Assembly: GCF_001746365.1 (NCBI RefSeq)
Contig: NZ_MJAJ01000057.1
Location: forward strand, 1 to 56,028
Reading direction: 5' to 3'
Origin: Streptomyces sp. LUP30
Lineage (GTDB): Bacteria; Actinomycetota; Actinomycetes; Streptomycetales; Streptomycetaceae
DNA: 56,028 bases
The notes beneath the pieces were generated by a model. The model did not search any database. It was not told the DNA's origin and saw nothing but the letters and a program-made list of their open reading frames with translations. Both the position numbers and the translations under genes were made by a program. Positions 40,928-48,952 of the stretch are shown one piece after another. Each line of letters opens with the position of its first letter. Within the stretch, counting starts at the first letter, position 1.

Positions 40928-43425
40928 GCGCCGTCGCCCGGCCTGCGCCGGCCGTGGCCCCGGTGCACCGCGTCCGGTGGCGGACCGTCACCGCGTCCGG
41001 TCCGCCGCCGCATCCGGCGCCGGCCCTGCGCGGGGCCAAGGTGCTCGTCCTCGGCGGCACACCGCCGCTGGCCCGCGCCGTCGCCAGCGCCCTGCGGGAA
41101 GCGGGCGCCGAGGCCCGTGCGGACGACTCGGGGCGGTGGCCGGTCGCGGACGAGGCGCCCGACGGACTGGTGGACCTGGGGCACGCCCACCCCTTCGTGC
41201 CGGGGGAACACCACGGCTATCGCACGTCGCTGCTGCGCTCGGTGGCCGCGCTGCGGGCCTGCTACCCGCACTGGCGGCGGGAACCGGACGCGCACCGGCT
41301 GTTCTACGTCGTCGTCACCTACCTCGGCGGCACCATGGGGTACGAGGCTCCGGACGACGCCGCGACGGCCGCGCAGCCGCTCGGCGGCATCTGGGCCGGT
41401 CTGGCCAAGACCGTCCACCGGGAGATCGCCAACTGCAACACCCGGGTGGTGGACACCGACCTCGCCGACCTCGCGGAGCTGCCGCGGCGGATCACCCACG
41501 AGCTGTACCGGTGGGGCCTGTTCGAGGTCGGCTACCGCGCGGGCCGCCGCCGCACCCTGGAGGCGGTCCCGGAGGAGGCCGGCCCGCCGGCGCTGTCCCT
41601 GGACGCCGGGGACCTGGTGCTGCTCTCGGGCGGCGGACGCGGCATCGGCTGGCGGCTCGCCCGGACGCTGGCCACCCGCCACGGCTGCCGGGTGGTCGTC
41701 ACCGGGCGCGGCCCGCTGCCCGGCCCGGACGACCCGTCCCGCGTGCTCGACGACGAGCAGTTCAAGGTCCACGAGCGGAGCCTGTGGGCGCGCCGGCGGC
41801 AGGGCCACGGGCTGGCCGCCGTCCGCGCCGCCGTCGACGCCGCCCGGCGCGACCGGGAACTGGTGCGCAATCTGGACCGGGCCCGGCGGGCCGGCCTGCG
41901 CATCTCGTACGCGGTGTGCGACGTCACCGACCGCGACCAGACCGCGGCCCTGGTCGCCCGGTACGGGAGAACGATCACCGCCGTGGTGCACAACGCCGGT
42001 GTCGACAGCCCCGCGCGGCTGCCCAAGAAGACCGACGACGAGTTCCTGGGCACGGTCGCCACCAAGGTCGACGGTTTCGTGAACCTCTTCCTCGCGGTGC
42101 GCGAGCTGCCCCTCAAGTTCTTCTGCAACGTCGGTTCCCTCACGGGACGGCTGGGCGGCATGGTCGGCCAGCTCGACTACGCCGCCGCGAACGACGGGCT
42201 GGCCCGCCTCGGCCTGTGGGCCCGGGCGCGGGCCGCGTTCCCGGTCATGACGCTGTGCTGGCCCACGTGGGACCGGCTCGGCATGGTCGCCAACTTCGAG
42301 GCCACGCTGCGCTACATGGCGGCGCTCGACGTGGGCGAGGGGCTCGACCTGTGGATGCGCGAGCTGACGGCCGCCACCTGCGGCGAGGTCACCTACATCG
42401 GCCCGCTGGGCCGCGCGCTCGGCCCGCACCAGAGCCGCGGATACCGCGTGAGCGCCGGTCTGCCGGGCCACCGGGACGTCCTGTCGGCCGTGTTCCACCT
42501 GGGCGATCTGCGCACCCATGTGCCGCACGTCGCGCAGAGCGCGCTGTTCGCCCTGGACAGCGCGCACGCGCCCGTCCTCAACGACGTGCTGGTCGGCGGC
42601 GAACCCTCGCTGCCGGTGTCCCTGCTGCTGGAGAACGCGGTACGGGCCGCCGCCTGGGTGCAGCCGGAGGACTACGCGCCGTTGGCCCTGCAGAGCATGG
42701 AGGACGTGTGCGTCGCCCTTCCGGAACTGCGTGTGCGGCAGGGCGGCATCGTCCTTCGGCGGTCGGTCACCGCGGGGTACACCGACGGCCGCTGGACCGC
42801 CCACGTCCGGTTCCACCACGCCGGCACCGGCCGTGAGGCCGCCCGGCTGCGCCTCGTGTACCGCCGTGCGGACGCCCCGGTCGAGCCGCACGCCGGACAG
42901 GGCGGCGGACAGAGCGTGGGGCAGGGCGTCGGGCAAGGCGTCGGACAGGGCGGCGACGAGGACGGGACCGGGGGACCGTACGCCACCGCCACCGGAGGGG
43001 CCACCGCCACCGCCGGGGCCGTCGCCGCCTCGGGTCGGCCGCCGCCCCCGCACGAGGCGGATCTCCCGCTGCGCTGGTCGGGGCTGGTCCTGCGGCGCGC
43101 CCACTGGCACACCGGGCCGCAGGACACGTGCACGGCCGAGATCCGGGAGACACCGGCCGGCGATCTGTGGATGCTGCCCGGCTGGCCGGTCAGCGCACTC
43201 CCGCTGACCGCCCTCGAGAACGTCTTCCGCCGTACGGCGGAGCACGCCCCGGGTGCCGCGCTCACGGTCCGGCGCGTCGAGGTGCACGGCGGGATACCCG
43301 TACCGGCCCCGGGCGCCGTGCTCGTCGCCCGGGGAAGTCCGGACACCGGCCGCTGGACGGTGTCCGCAGCCGACGACCGCGCACTTCGCCTTACCGGCGT
43401 CGCCTACCGAGGAGATCAGCGATGA
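40924..43425 (+). CDS. ketoreductase plus degenerate dehydratase protein of the PUFA-like synthase
   Basis: An 833-residue protein. The N-terminal part (about 30-215) is a pseudo-Rossmann structural subdomain (LGGIWAGLAKT). The KR (about 220-520) has LSGGGRGIGWRLA, HNAGVDSP and the YAAAN motif. A hot-dog domain follows, but at the position of the DH histidine (HxxxGxxxxP) it reads VLVGGEPSLP, with Val instead of His, so it is probably inactive. A Gly/Gln repeat tract (about 655-680) separates it from a final domain. The ATG overlaps the preceding P450 stop (ATGA). It probably gives an extra ketoreduction or structural support. Confidence 0.8.
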   Translation: MSAVARPAPAVAPVHRVRWRTVTASGPPPHPAPALRGAKVLVLGGTPPLARAVASALREAGAEARADDSGRWPVADEAPDGLVDLGHAHPFVPGEHHGYRTSLLRSVAALRACYPHWRREPDAHRLFYVVVTYLGGTMGYEAPDDAATAAQPLGGIWAGLAKTVHREIANCNTRVVDTDLADLAELPRRITHELYRWGLFEVGYRAGRRRTLEAVPEEAGPPALSLDAGDLVLLSGGGRGIGWRLARTLATRHGCRVVVTGRGPLPGPDDPSRVLDDEQFKVHERSLWARRRQGHGLAAVRAAVDAARRDRELVRNLDRARRAGLRISYAVCDVTDRDQTAALVARYGRTITAVVHNAGVDSPARLPKKTDDEFLGTVATKVDGFVNLFLAVRELPLKFFCNVGSLTGRLGGMVGQLDYAAANDGLARLGLWARARAAFPVMTLCWPTWDRLGMVANFEATLRYMAALDVGEGLDLWMRELTAATCGEVTYIGPLGRALGPHQSRGYRVSAGLPGHRDVLSAVFHLGDLRTHVPHVAQSALFALDSAHAPVLNDVLVGGEPSLPVSLLLENAVRAAAWVQPEDYAPLALQSMEDVCVALPELRVRQGGIVLRRSVTAGYTDGRWTAHVRFHHAGTGREAARLRLVYRRADAPVEPHAGQGGGQSVGQGVGQGVGQGGDEDGTGGPYATATGGATATAGAVAASGRPPPPHEADLPLRWSGLVLRRAHWHTGPQDTCTAEIRETPAGDLWMLPGWPVSALPLTALENVFRRTAEHAPGAALTVRRVEVHGGIPVPAPGAVLVARGSPDTGRWTVSAADDRALRLTGVAYRGDQR

Positions 43426-44669
43426 CGCAGCCGCAGTCCACCGCTCCCGAAGTGTCGCTGTCGCACGTGTACCGGCCCGAGTTCGTCGACGACCCCTATC
43501 CGCTGTACCGGCGGGCCCGTGAGACGGACCCCGTGCTCTGGGATCCCTGGTCCGGCGAGGCCGGCGCCTGGATGGTCACCGGATACGAAACCGCTCTCAC
43601 CGCGTTGCGCGACCCGCGGTTCTCCGCCCGTCGCCCCCAGTGGGACCCGGCGGCAGGCACCGAGCGCACCGCGTCCCCGCTGCGCGCCCTGCACACCCAG
43701 GTGTTCGTCAGCGACGCACCGGACCACCAACGCATCCGCAAGGCGTTGTCCCAGCCGTTCCTGGCGCGCTCCGTGGAGGCCATGCGCGCGGACATCGAGC
43801 GGTCCGCGCACCGTCTGCTGGACGCCGTGCTGCCCCGCGGGCGGATGGACTTCATGGCGGACTACGCGATGGCGCTGCCGTCCGAGACGGTCTGCCGGCT
43901 GCTCGGCGTCCCGCGGGAGGACCGCGACACGGTCTGGAAGTTCATCCTCAGCTGGGGGCTGCTCGTCGACGAAGGGCCGCTCAGCAAGGAACACCCGGAG
44001 TACCACCTGGCGGGGGTCGGGACGTACATGGAGTACTTCCGCGCGCGACTCGCCGAGCGCCGCGAGCGGCGCACCGAGGACCTGATGCAGACCGTGGCCG
44101 ACGCCTGGGACGAGGGCCGGTTCAGCAGCGAGGAGGAGCTGCTGGGCAACCTGATCTTCCTGCTGACGGCCGGACAGACGACGACCGCTCACCAGATCGG
44201 GAACACCGTGCTCGCCCTCCTGGCCCAGCCGGAGGTGTACGGCGAGGTCGCCTCCGATCCCTCCCGGGTGCCCGCGGCCACCCCCGAGTTCATGCGGTAC
44301 GACAGCTCGGTGCAGCTGACCAAACGGCGCGCGAAGGAACAGGTGGAGCTCGGCGGCCGGACCGTCGAGGAGGGCCAGGAGGTGTTCGTCTGGATCGGCG
44401 CGGCACACCGCGACCCCGCGGCCTTCGCCGACCCCGACCGGATCGACCTGGACCGGCCGCGCACCCCCAACCTCGCGCTGGGCCACGGGGCCCACTACTG
44501 CCTGGGCGGACGGCTCGGGCAGCTCGTCAACGAGATCGCCGTCCAGACCTTCGTGGAGCGGGTGAGCGGACCGAAGGTCGACCCGTCCCACGTCCACCGG
44601 GCGGCCACCGCCACGTTCCGCGGCCCCCACGTCATGCCGATGACCTTCGACGCGAAGGAGACACGATGA
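43422..44669 (+). CDS. cytochrome P450 (class I bacterial type)
   Basis: A 415-residue P450 of normal Streptomyces size. The heme ligand is Cys360 in LGHGAHYCLGGRLGQL. The I-helix motif reads AGQTTT (residues 250-255), with Thr253 where most P450s have Asp or Glu, so the proton-relay acid is missing. The gene overlaps the KR/DH gene and the carotenoid-oxygenase-type gene by ATGA on both sides, so it is co-translated with the polyene tailoring enzymes. No ferredoxin gene is present in the window. The substrate is probably the polyene. Confidence 0.92.
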   Translation: MTQPQSTAPEVSLSHVYRPEFVDDPYPLYRRARETDPVLWDPWSGEAGAWMVTGYETALTALRDPRFSARRPQWDPAAGTERTASPLRALHTQVFVSDAPDHQRIRKALSQPFLARSVEAMRADIERSAHRLLDAVLPRGRMDFMADYAMALPSETVCRLLGVPREDRDTVWKFILSWGLLVDEGPLSKEHPEYHLAGVGTYMEYFRARLAERRERRTEDLMQTVADAWDEGRFSSEEELLGNLIFLLTAGQTTTAHQIGNTVLALLAQPEVYGEVASDPSRVPAATPEFMRYDSSVQLTKRRAKEQVELGGRTVEEGQEVFVWIGAAHRDPAAFADPDRIDLDRPRTPNLALGHGAHYCLGGRLGQLVNEIAVQTFVERVSGPKVDPSHVHRAATATFRGPHVMPMTFDAKETR

Positions 44670-46105
44670 GCACCACCAGGCCGCCGCTGCCGGACTTCGC
44701 CGGCTTCACCACCCTCGACCGGGAGGTGGCGCTGGACCGGCTGCCGGTCAGGGGCGCCGTCCCCGAGTGGCTGAGCGGCACCCTGCTGCGCAACGGGCCG
44801 GCCAAGTTCGAGGTCGGCGACTACCGGCTCACGCACTGGTTCAACGGTCTGGCGATGCTGCACGCCTTCTCCTTCGCGGACGGCCGGGTGAAGTACGCCA
44901 ACAAATTCCTCCGCACGACGGCGTACGACCTGGCCACCACCAAGGACCAGCTCTACGGCAAGCAATTCGGCCACGACCCCTGCGAACGGCTCTTCGGACG
45001 CCACTTCGCGGCCTACTCGCCGAACATCACCGACAACACGAACGTCAACGTGGCCCGGATGGCCGGGCGTTACTTCGCCTTCGCGGAGCAGCCGCTGGCC
45101 AACGAGTTCGACCCGCAGACGCTGGAGACCCTGGGCGAGGTCCCGTTCGAGGGCCTCGTCCAGGGCGAGACCTCCACGCCGCACCCGCACGTCGACTTCG
45201 ACCGGCGGGTGCTGATCAACTACACCACGTCGATGGCGGACCGGGCGGCGTACCAGCTCTTCTACGTCCCGGACGACGCGCTCGTCCAGCGGCCGCTGGC
45301 CACGATCGAGGTCGACGAGCCGTGCTACATGCACAGTTTCGCCGCCACCGAGAACTACGTCGTCCTCGTGGAGTTCCCGGTCGTCATCGACGGCGAGCGT
45401 TTCCGCCAGGCCCGAAACCCCTTCCTGGCGACCTTCAGCTGGCAGCCGGAGCGGCCTGCCCGCTTCCTCGTGGTCGACAAGAGGGAGGGCCGGCTGGCCG
45501 CGACCTTCGAGAGCGAGGCGTTCTTCGCCTTCCACCACGTCAACGCCGTCGAGACCGGCGGGGACCTGTTGGTCGACATCGCGGCGACGCACCATCCCTA
45601 CGAGACCGTCCTCGGCCTCGAACCGACGGAGGACCAGCTCGACCTCGAGGCGTACGGGTACCAACTGCGGCGATACACACTGCCGTTGGCGCGCTCCGGC
45701 GGCACGGTCGGGTGGGAGCCGCTCGCCGACGCCGGAGTGGAGATGCCGCGCATCAACTACCGGCGCCACAACGGCAGGGCCTACCGCTACGCCTACGGCC
45801 TCGGGCACTCGCCGCGCAGTCTGCGCGCGATGAACAGGCTGCTGAAGGTGGACGTGGTGGCGGGCACCCACAAGGCCTGGTACGAGAAGGGCTGCTTCCC
45901 GGGCGAGGGGGTGTTCGTGCCGCGTCCGGGGGCCACGGGGGAGGACGACGGCGTGGTGCTGTCGGGCGTGCTGGACGCCCGGAGCGGACGGTCGTTCCTG
46001 CTGGTCCTCGACGGGCCGTCGTTCGAGGAACTGGCCCGGGCCGAGGTGCCGCACCACATTCCCAACGACTTCCACGGTCAGTTCTTCCCGGATCTGCTCC
46101 GCTGA
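44666..46105 (+). CDS. carotenoid-cleavage-type dioxygenase (RPE65/CCO family)
   Basis: A 479-residue non-heme iron enzyme of the beta-propeller family. The four iron-binding histidines can be placed: His173 in TPHPHVDF, His223 in YMHSFAATENY, His290 in FAFHHVNAVE and His470 in NDFHGQFFP. Enzymes of this family split conjugated C=C bonds with O2 to give two carbonyls. Here the gene is the last in an operon with a polyene-type synthase and two P450s, which suggests that it cuts the polyene to a terminal aldehyde. It starts at ATG overlapping the P450 stop. Family membership is firm; substrate and site are inferred. Confidence 0.93.
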   Translation: MSTTRPPLPDFAGFTTLDREVALDRLPVRGAVPEWLSGTLLRNGPAKFEVGDYRLTHWFNGLAMLHAFSFADGRVKYANKFLRTTAYDLATTKDQLYGKQFGHDPCERLFGRHFAAYSPNITDNTNVNVARMAGRYFAFAEQPLANEFDPQTLETLGEVPFEGLVQGETSTPHPHVDFDRRVLINYTTSMADRAAYQLFYVPDDALVQRPLATIEVDEPCYMHSFAATENYVVLVEFPVVIDGERFRQARNPFLATFSWQPERPARFLVVDKREGRLAATFESEAFFAFHHVNAVETGGDLLVDIAATHHPYETVLGLEPTEDQLDLEAYGYQLRRYTLPLARSGGTVGWEPLADAGVEMPRINYRRHNGRAYRYAYGLGHSPRSLRAMNRLLKVDVVAGTHKAWYEKGCFPGEGVFVPRPGATGEDDGVVLSGVLDARSGRSFLLVLDGPSFEELARAEVPHHIPNDFHGQFFPDLLR

Positions 46106-46126
46106 TCGCACGGTCGGCCCGGGCCC

Positions 46127-46162
46127 GGCCGGCCGGGCGGGAGCGCTCCCGCCCGGCCGGCC
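46127..46162. terminator. perfect 36-bp palindrome, bidirectional terminator
   Basis: Two perfectly complementary 18-base arms (46127-46144 and 46145-46162) with no loop, all G/C-rich. It lies 22 bases after the dioxygenase stop and 10 bases before the stop of the convergent SDR gene, so it can end both transcripts. It has no T-run, as in many streptomycete terminators. Confidence 0.85.
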
Positions 46163-46171
46163 TGACCGCGG

Positions 46172-46933
46172 TCACGGGGTCCAGGCCCGGTGGAGGAACC
46201 GCATGGCGCCGACGCCGATGCCCCCGTCCGCGTACAGCGTCTGTCCCGTGATGTAGCGGGCGTCGGCGGAGCCCAGGAAGGCGATGACGCCGGCGATGTC
46301 GTCGGCCTCGCCGAGCCGGCCGAGCGGGAGGTACGACCCGCGCCGGGCGTGTTCGGCGGGGTCCGGACCGAACAGGTCGGCGGCCCCCTCGGTCCGGATG
46401 AGGCCGGGCCCGACCGCGTTGACGCGAATGCGGGCATCGGCGTATTCGGCGGCGGCCTGTTGGGTGAGGGCGATGATCGCGGCCTTGGCCGCGGGATATA
46501 TACCGGAATTTGCGCGGGCGGTCTCGGCGAGGAAGGAGGTGACGTTCACAATGGCCCCGCCGCCGCTGCGCGCGATGATCGGAGCGAAAATCTGAGTACA
46601 GAGCAGATTGCCGAGGACATTGACGTCGAGAACCCGGCGGAAATGCTCGACGTCTATCTCCGCGAGCGAGCTGAACGTCCATACACCGGCGTTGTTGACC
46701 AGCAGGTCGAGCCGGTCCAGTCCCGCCGCCAGGGACCGGAGCCCCGCGGCGTCGCGGACGTCGCAGCGTGCGCCGACCCCGCCGACCGAACGGGCCGTGC
46801 TGTTCGCGGACTCGTCCTGGTCCACGGCGACGATCGAGTAGCCCCGCTCGGCGAGCAGGGAGGCGGTCGCCCGGCCGATTCCCCGGCCGGCTCCGGTGAC
46901 CAGGGCGACGGGTTTTTCGGAAGCGGTGCTCAT
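46172..46933 (-). CDS. short-chain dehydrogenase/reductase
   Basis: A 253-residue classical SDR with TGAGRGIGRATA, NNAGVW and the YPAAKAA catalytic pair, ending TLYADGGIGVG. A GAGGAGA site precedes the ATG at 46933; an upstream in-frame Met lacks a better site. It is transcribed opposite to the oxygenase gene and divergent from the aldehyde dehydrogenase, sharing a 141-base promoter region with it. It could oxidise or reduce an alcohol/ketone on the polyene or on the angucyclinone. Confidence 0.87.
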   Translation of the reverse strand: MSTASEKPVALVTGAGRGIGRATASLLAERGYSIVAVDQDESANSTARSVGGVGARCDVRDAAGLRSLAAGLDRLDLLVNNAGVWTFSSLAEIDVEHFRRVLDVNVLGNLLCTQIFAPIIARSGGGAIVNVTSFLAETARANSGIYPAAKAAIIALTQQAAAEYADARIRVNAVGPGLIRTEGAADLFGPDPAEHARRGSYLPLGRLGEADDIAGVIAFLGSADARYITGQTLYADGGIGVGAMRFLHRAWTP

Positions 46934-47074
46934 CGGGTCTCCTCGCGTCCGGAAGCCCGCCATGCGGATGCATTACGGGCAGGGGTATGGAATATCCGGA
47001 CGGTGATGTCTGTCAAGCAATCACCGACCGGAAGAAAGGCGACTCTTTTCCTGATGTCAGAATGGAGTGAGCGA

Positions 47075-48562
47075 ATGTCAGTGACGACGGAAACCGCCGT
47101 GACCGGAATTTCCACGGCGCCGCGCAAGATGCTGGTCGGCGGTGCGTGGAGGGACGCCGCGGACGGCGCCGTGGTGGAGACCGTGGACCCGGCGACGGAG
47201 CAGGTGCTGGCCACGGTGCCGCTGGGCGGCGCCGCGGACGTGGACCTCGCCGTCCGAGCCGCCCGCGCGGCCTTCGAACCGGGCTCGGCGTGGCGTCGGA
47301 TGTCCCCGTCGCAGCGGGGCCGGCTCATCCACCGGCTCGGCGACCTCGTCCTGGAGCACGCCCGGGAACTCGCCCTGACCGAGTCGTACGACAACGGCAA
47401 GCCGGTGTCGTACGCGGCGATGGCCGACATCCCGATGGCCGCCGACCTCTTCCACTACATGTCCGGGTGGACCACCAAGATCGAGGGCGACACGATCCCG
47501 TTCTCGACGGCGCCGCCCGGCAGCTTCCTCTCCTACACCACGCGGGAGCCGATCGGGGTGGTCGGCCAGATCATCCCCTGGAACTTCCCCCTGATGATGG
47601 CGGCCTGGAAACTGGCTCCGGCGCTGGCGGCCGGGTGCACCGTCGTCCTCAAACCCGCCGAGCAGACCCCGCTGAGCGCGCTGCGGCTCGGTGAGCTGAT
47701 CCAGGAGGCGGGGTTCCCGGACGGCGTCGTGAACATCGTGACGGGTGACGGAGCGACGGGGGCGGCCCTGGCGGCCCATCCGGACGTCGACAAGGTCGCC
47801 TTCACCGGCTCCACGGAGGTCGGCAAGGAGATCGTCCGGGCGTCTGCGGGCAACCTCAAGAAGCTCACCCTGGAACTGGGCGGCAAGTCGCCGAACATCG
47901 TCTACGCCGACGCCGACCTGGAACGGGCCGTGGCAGCTTCGGCCGGCGCCGTCTTCTTCAACCAGGGCGAGTCCTGCATGGCGGGCTCCCGCCTGTACGT
48001 GCAGCGGCCGGTGCTGGACGAGGTGGTCGGGGGACTGGTCGCCGAGATGAACCGGCTCGTCGTGGGCGTGGGCGCGGACCCCGCGACCCAGCTCGGCCCG
48101 CTGGTGTCGAAGGAGCAGCTCGACCGGGTCCGCGGCTATGTCGAGGCCGGTGTGCGCGACGGGGCCGTCCCGCACACCGGAGCGCAGAGCCTGCCGGACA
48201 CGGGGTACTTCGTCCCGCCCGTGATCTTCACCGGGGCCGCGCCCGGCATGAGCGTCGTCGACGAGGAGATCTTCGGCCCGGTCCTGGTGGTCCTGCCCTT
48301 CGACCGGCTCGAGGAGGTCGTGGACGTCGAGCGCGTCAACCCCTACGGTCTCGCCGCCGGCGTCTTCACCCGCGACATCGGCAAGGCCTTCCGGACGGCG
48401 GACGCCATGAGGGCCGGGACCGTGTTCGTGAACACGTGGAACGCCCTGGACGCGGCCCTCCCCTTCGGCGGCTACAAGCAGTCCGGATGGGGCCGGGAGA
48501 TGGGGCACGCGGTCCTGGAGAACTACCTCGAGACCAAGACGGTCATCGCCGACCTGTCCTGA
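47075..48562 (+). CDS. NAD(P)-dependent aldehyde dehydrogenase
   Basis: A 495-residue ALDH. It has PWNFPLMMAAWKLAPALAAG, the catalytic Glu267 in LELGGKSPN, nucleophile Cys301 in NQGESCMAGSR and the C-terminal PFGGYKQSGWGRE. It oxidises aldehydes to carboxylic acids. The ATG at 47075 has GGAG eight bases upstream; an in-frame ATG at 47054 lacks a site. Following the carotenoid-oxygenase-type gene, it is well placed to turn the aldehyde left by cleavage into the second carboxyl of a polyene diacid. The reaction class is firm and the substrate inferred. Confidence 0.94.
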   Translation: MSVTTETAVTGISTAPRKMLVGGAWRDAADGAVVETVDPATEQVLATVPLGGAADVDLAVRAARAAFEPGSAWRRMSPSQRGRLIHRLGDLVLEHARELALTESYDNGKPVSYAAMADIPMAADLFHYMSGWTTKIEGDTIPFSTAPPGSFLSYTTREPIGVVGQIIPWNFPLMMAAWKLAPALAAGCTVVLKPAEQTPLSALRLGELIQEAGFPDGVVNIVTGDGATGAALAAHPDVDKVAFTGSTEVGKEIVRASAGNLKKLTLELGGKSPNIVYADADLERAVAASAGAVFFNQGESCMAGSRLYVQRPVLDEVVGGLVAEMNRLVVGVGADPATQLGPLVSKEQLDRVRGYVEAGVRDGAVPHTGAQSLPDTGYFVPPVIFTGAAPGMSVVDEEIFGPVLVVLPFDRLEEVVDVERVNPYGLAAGVFTRDIGKAFRTADAMRAGTVFVNTWNALDAALPFGGYKQSGWGREMGHAVLENYLETKTVIADLS

Positions 48563-48952
48563 CCCGCCCTCACCGCGAGGACGTGCCGCCGGCCGGGCGA
48601 GCGGCTCCTGCCACCCGGCCGGCGGGCGACGGCGAGGAACGGCGCGACCGACCGCGCGTCCGGCTGCCCCGCCGTCCGGCCGGCCCACGTCCCGTCGCCC
48701 CACGTCCCGTCGGGCGGACTTCCGTGAGGCGGACGTCCGTCATCCGGACTTGCCGCTCGACTCCGGACGCCACGGGCCGCGCACGCATCGGCCGCCGGGC
48801 CGGACCCGTCCGGCCGAAGGCGTGCGCGGCGCCCCTCCGGCCAGGCCGAAAGTAGCGCCCCGCGCGACTTCGGTCGATCGTCGTGCCTCTTCGGCAGGGG
48901 ATCGCGTCCACGAAGCGGTGGCGCGGTCCCGCACTGCGTAGATTTGTCGGCC
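48563..48952 (+). other. intergenic region between aldehyde dehydrogenase and two-component genes
   Basis: About 390 bases without a convincing gene. It begins with a strong hairpin (48586-48625) and continues with short GC-rich direct repeats (two adjacent copies of a CCCACGTCCCGTCG-like unit near 48685-48715). A likely promoter region for the kinase lies in the last 100 bases, where the sequence becomes less GC-rich (48925-48945), but no clear -35/-10 pair is called. Confidence 0.5.
48586..48625 (+). terminator. hairpin terminator after the aldehyde dehydrogenase gene
   Basis: A perfect 12-bp G/C stem (48586-48597 with 48614-48625) with a 16-base loop, 24 bases after the stop codon. No T-run. 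Confidence 0.7.

Noticed and set aside
42890..42955. Gly/Gln repeats (GQGVGQGVGQG) as a sequencing artefact or mobile repeat
   Set aside because: The frame is preserved before and after and the coding domains continue, so it is more simply a flexible interdomain linker.
31664..43425. Reading the second PKS as an enediyne synthase
   Set aside because: Enediyne synthases have KS-AT-ACP-KR-DH and a PPTase-like tail in one protein plus conserved partner genes. Here the AT and ACP are on a separate protein, a CLF domain is present and no enediyne partner genes are seen.
47054..47074. Longer start for the aldehyde dehydrogenase (MSEWSERM)
   Set aside because: No ribosome site precedes it, whereas the ATG at 47075 has GGAG at good distance.
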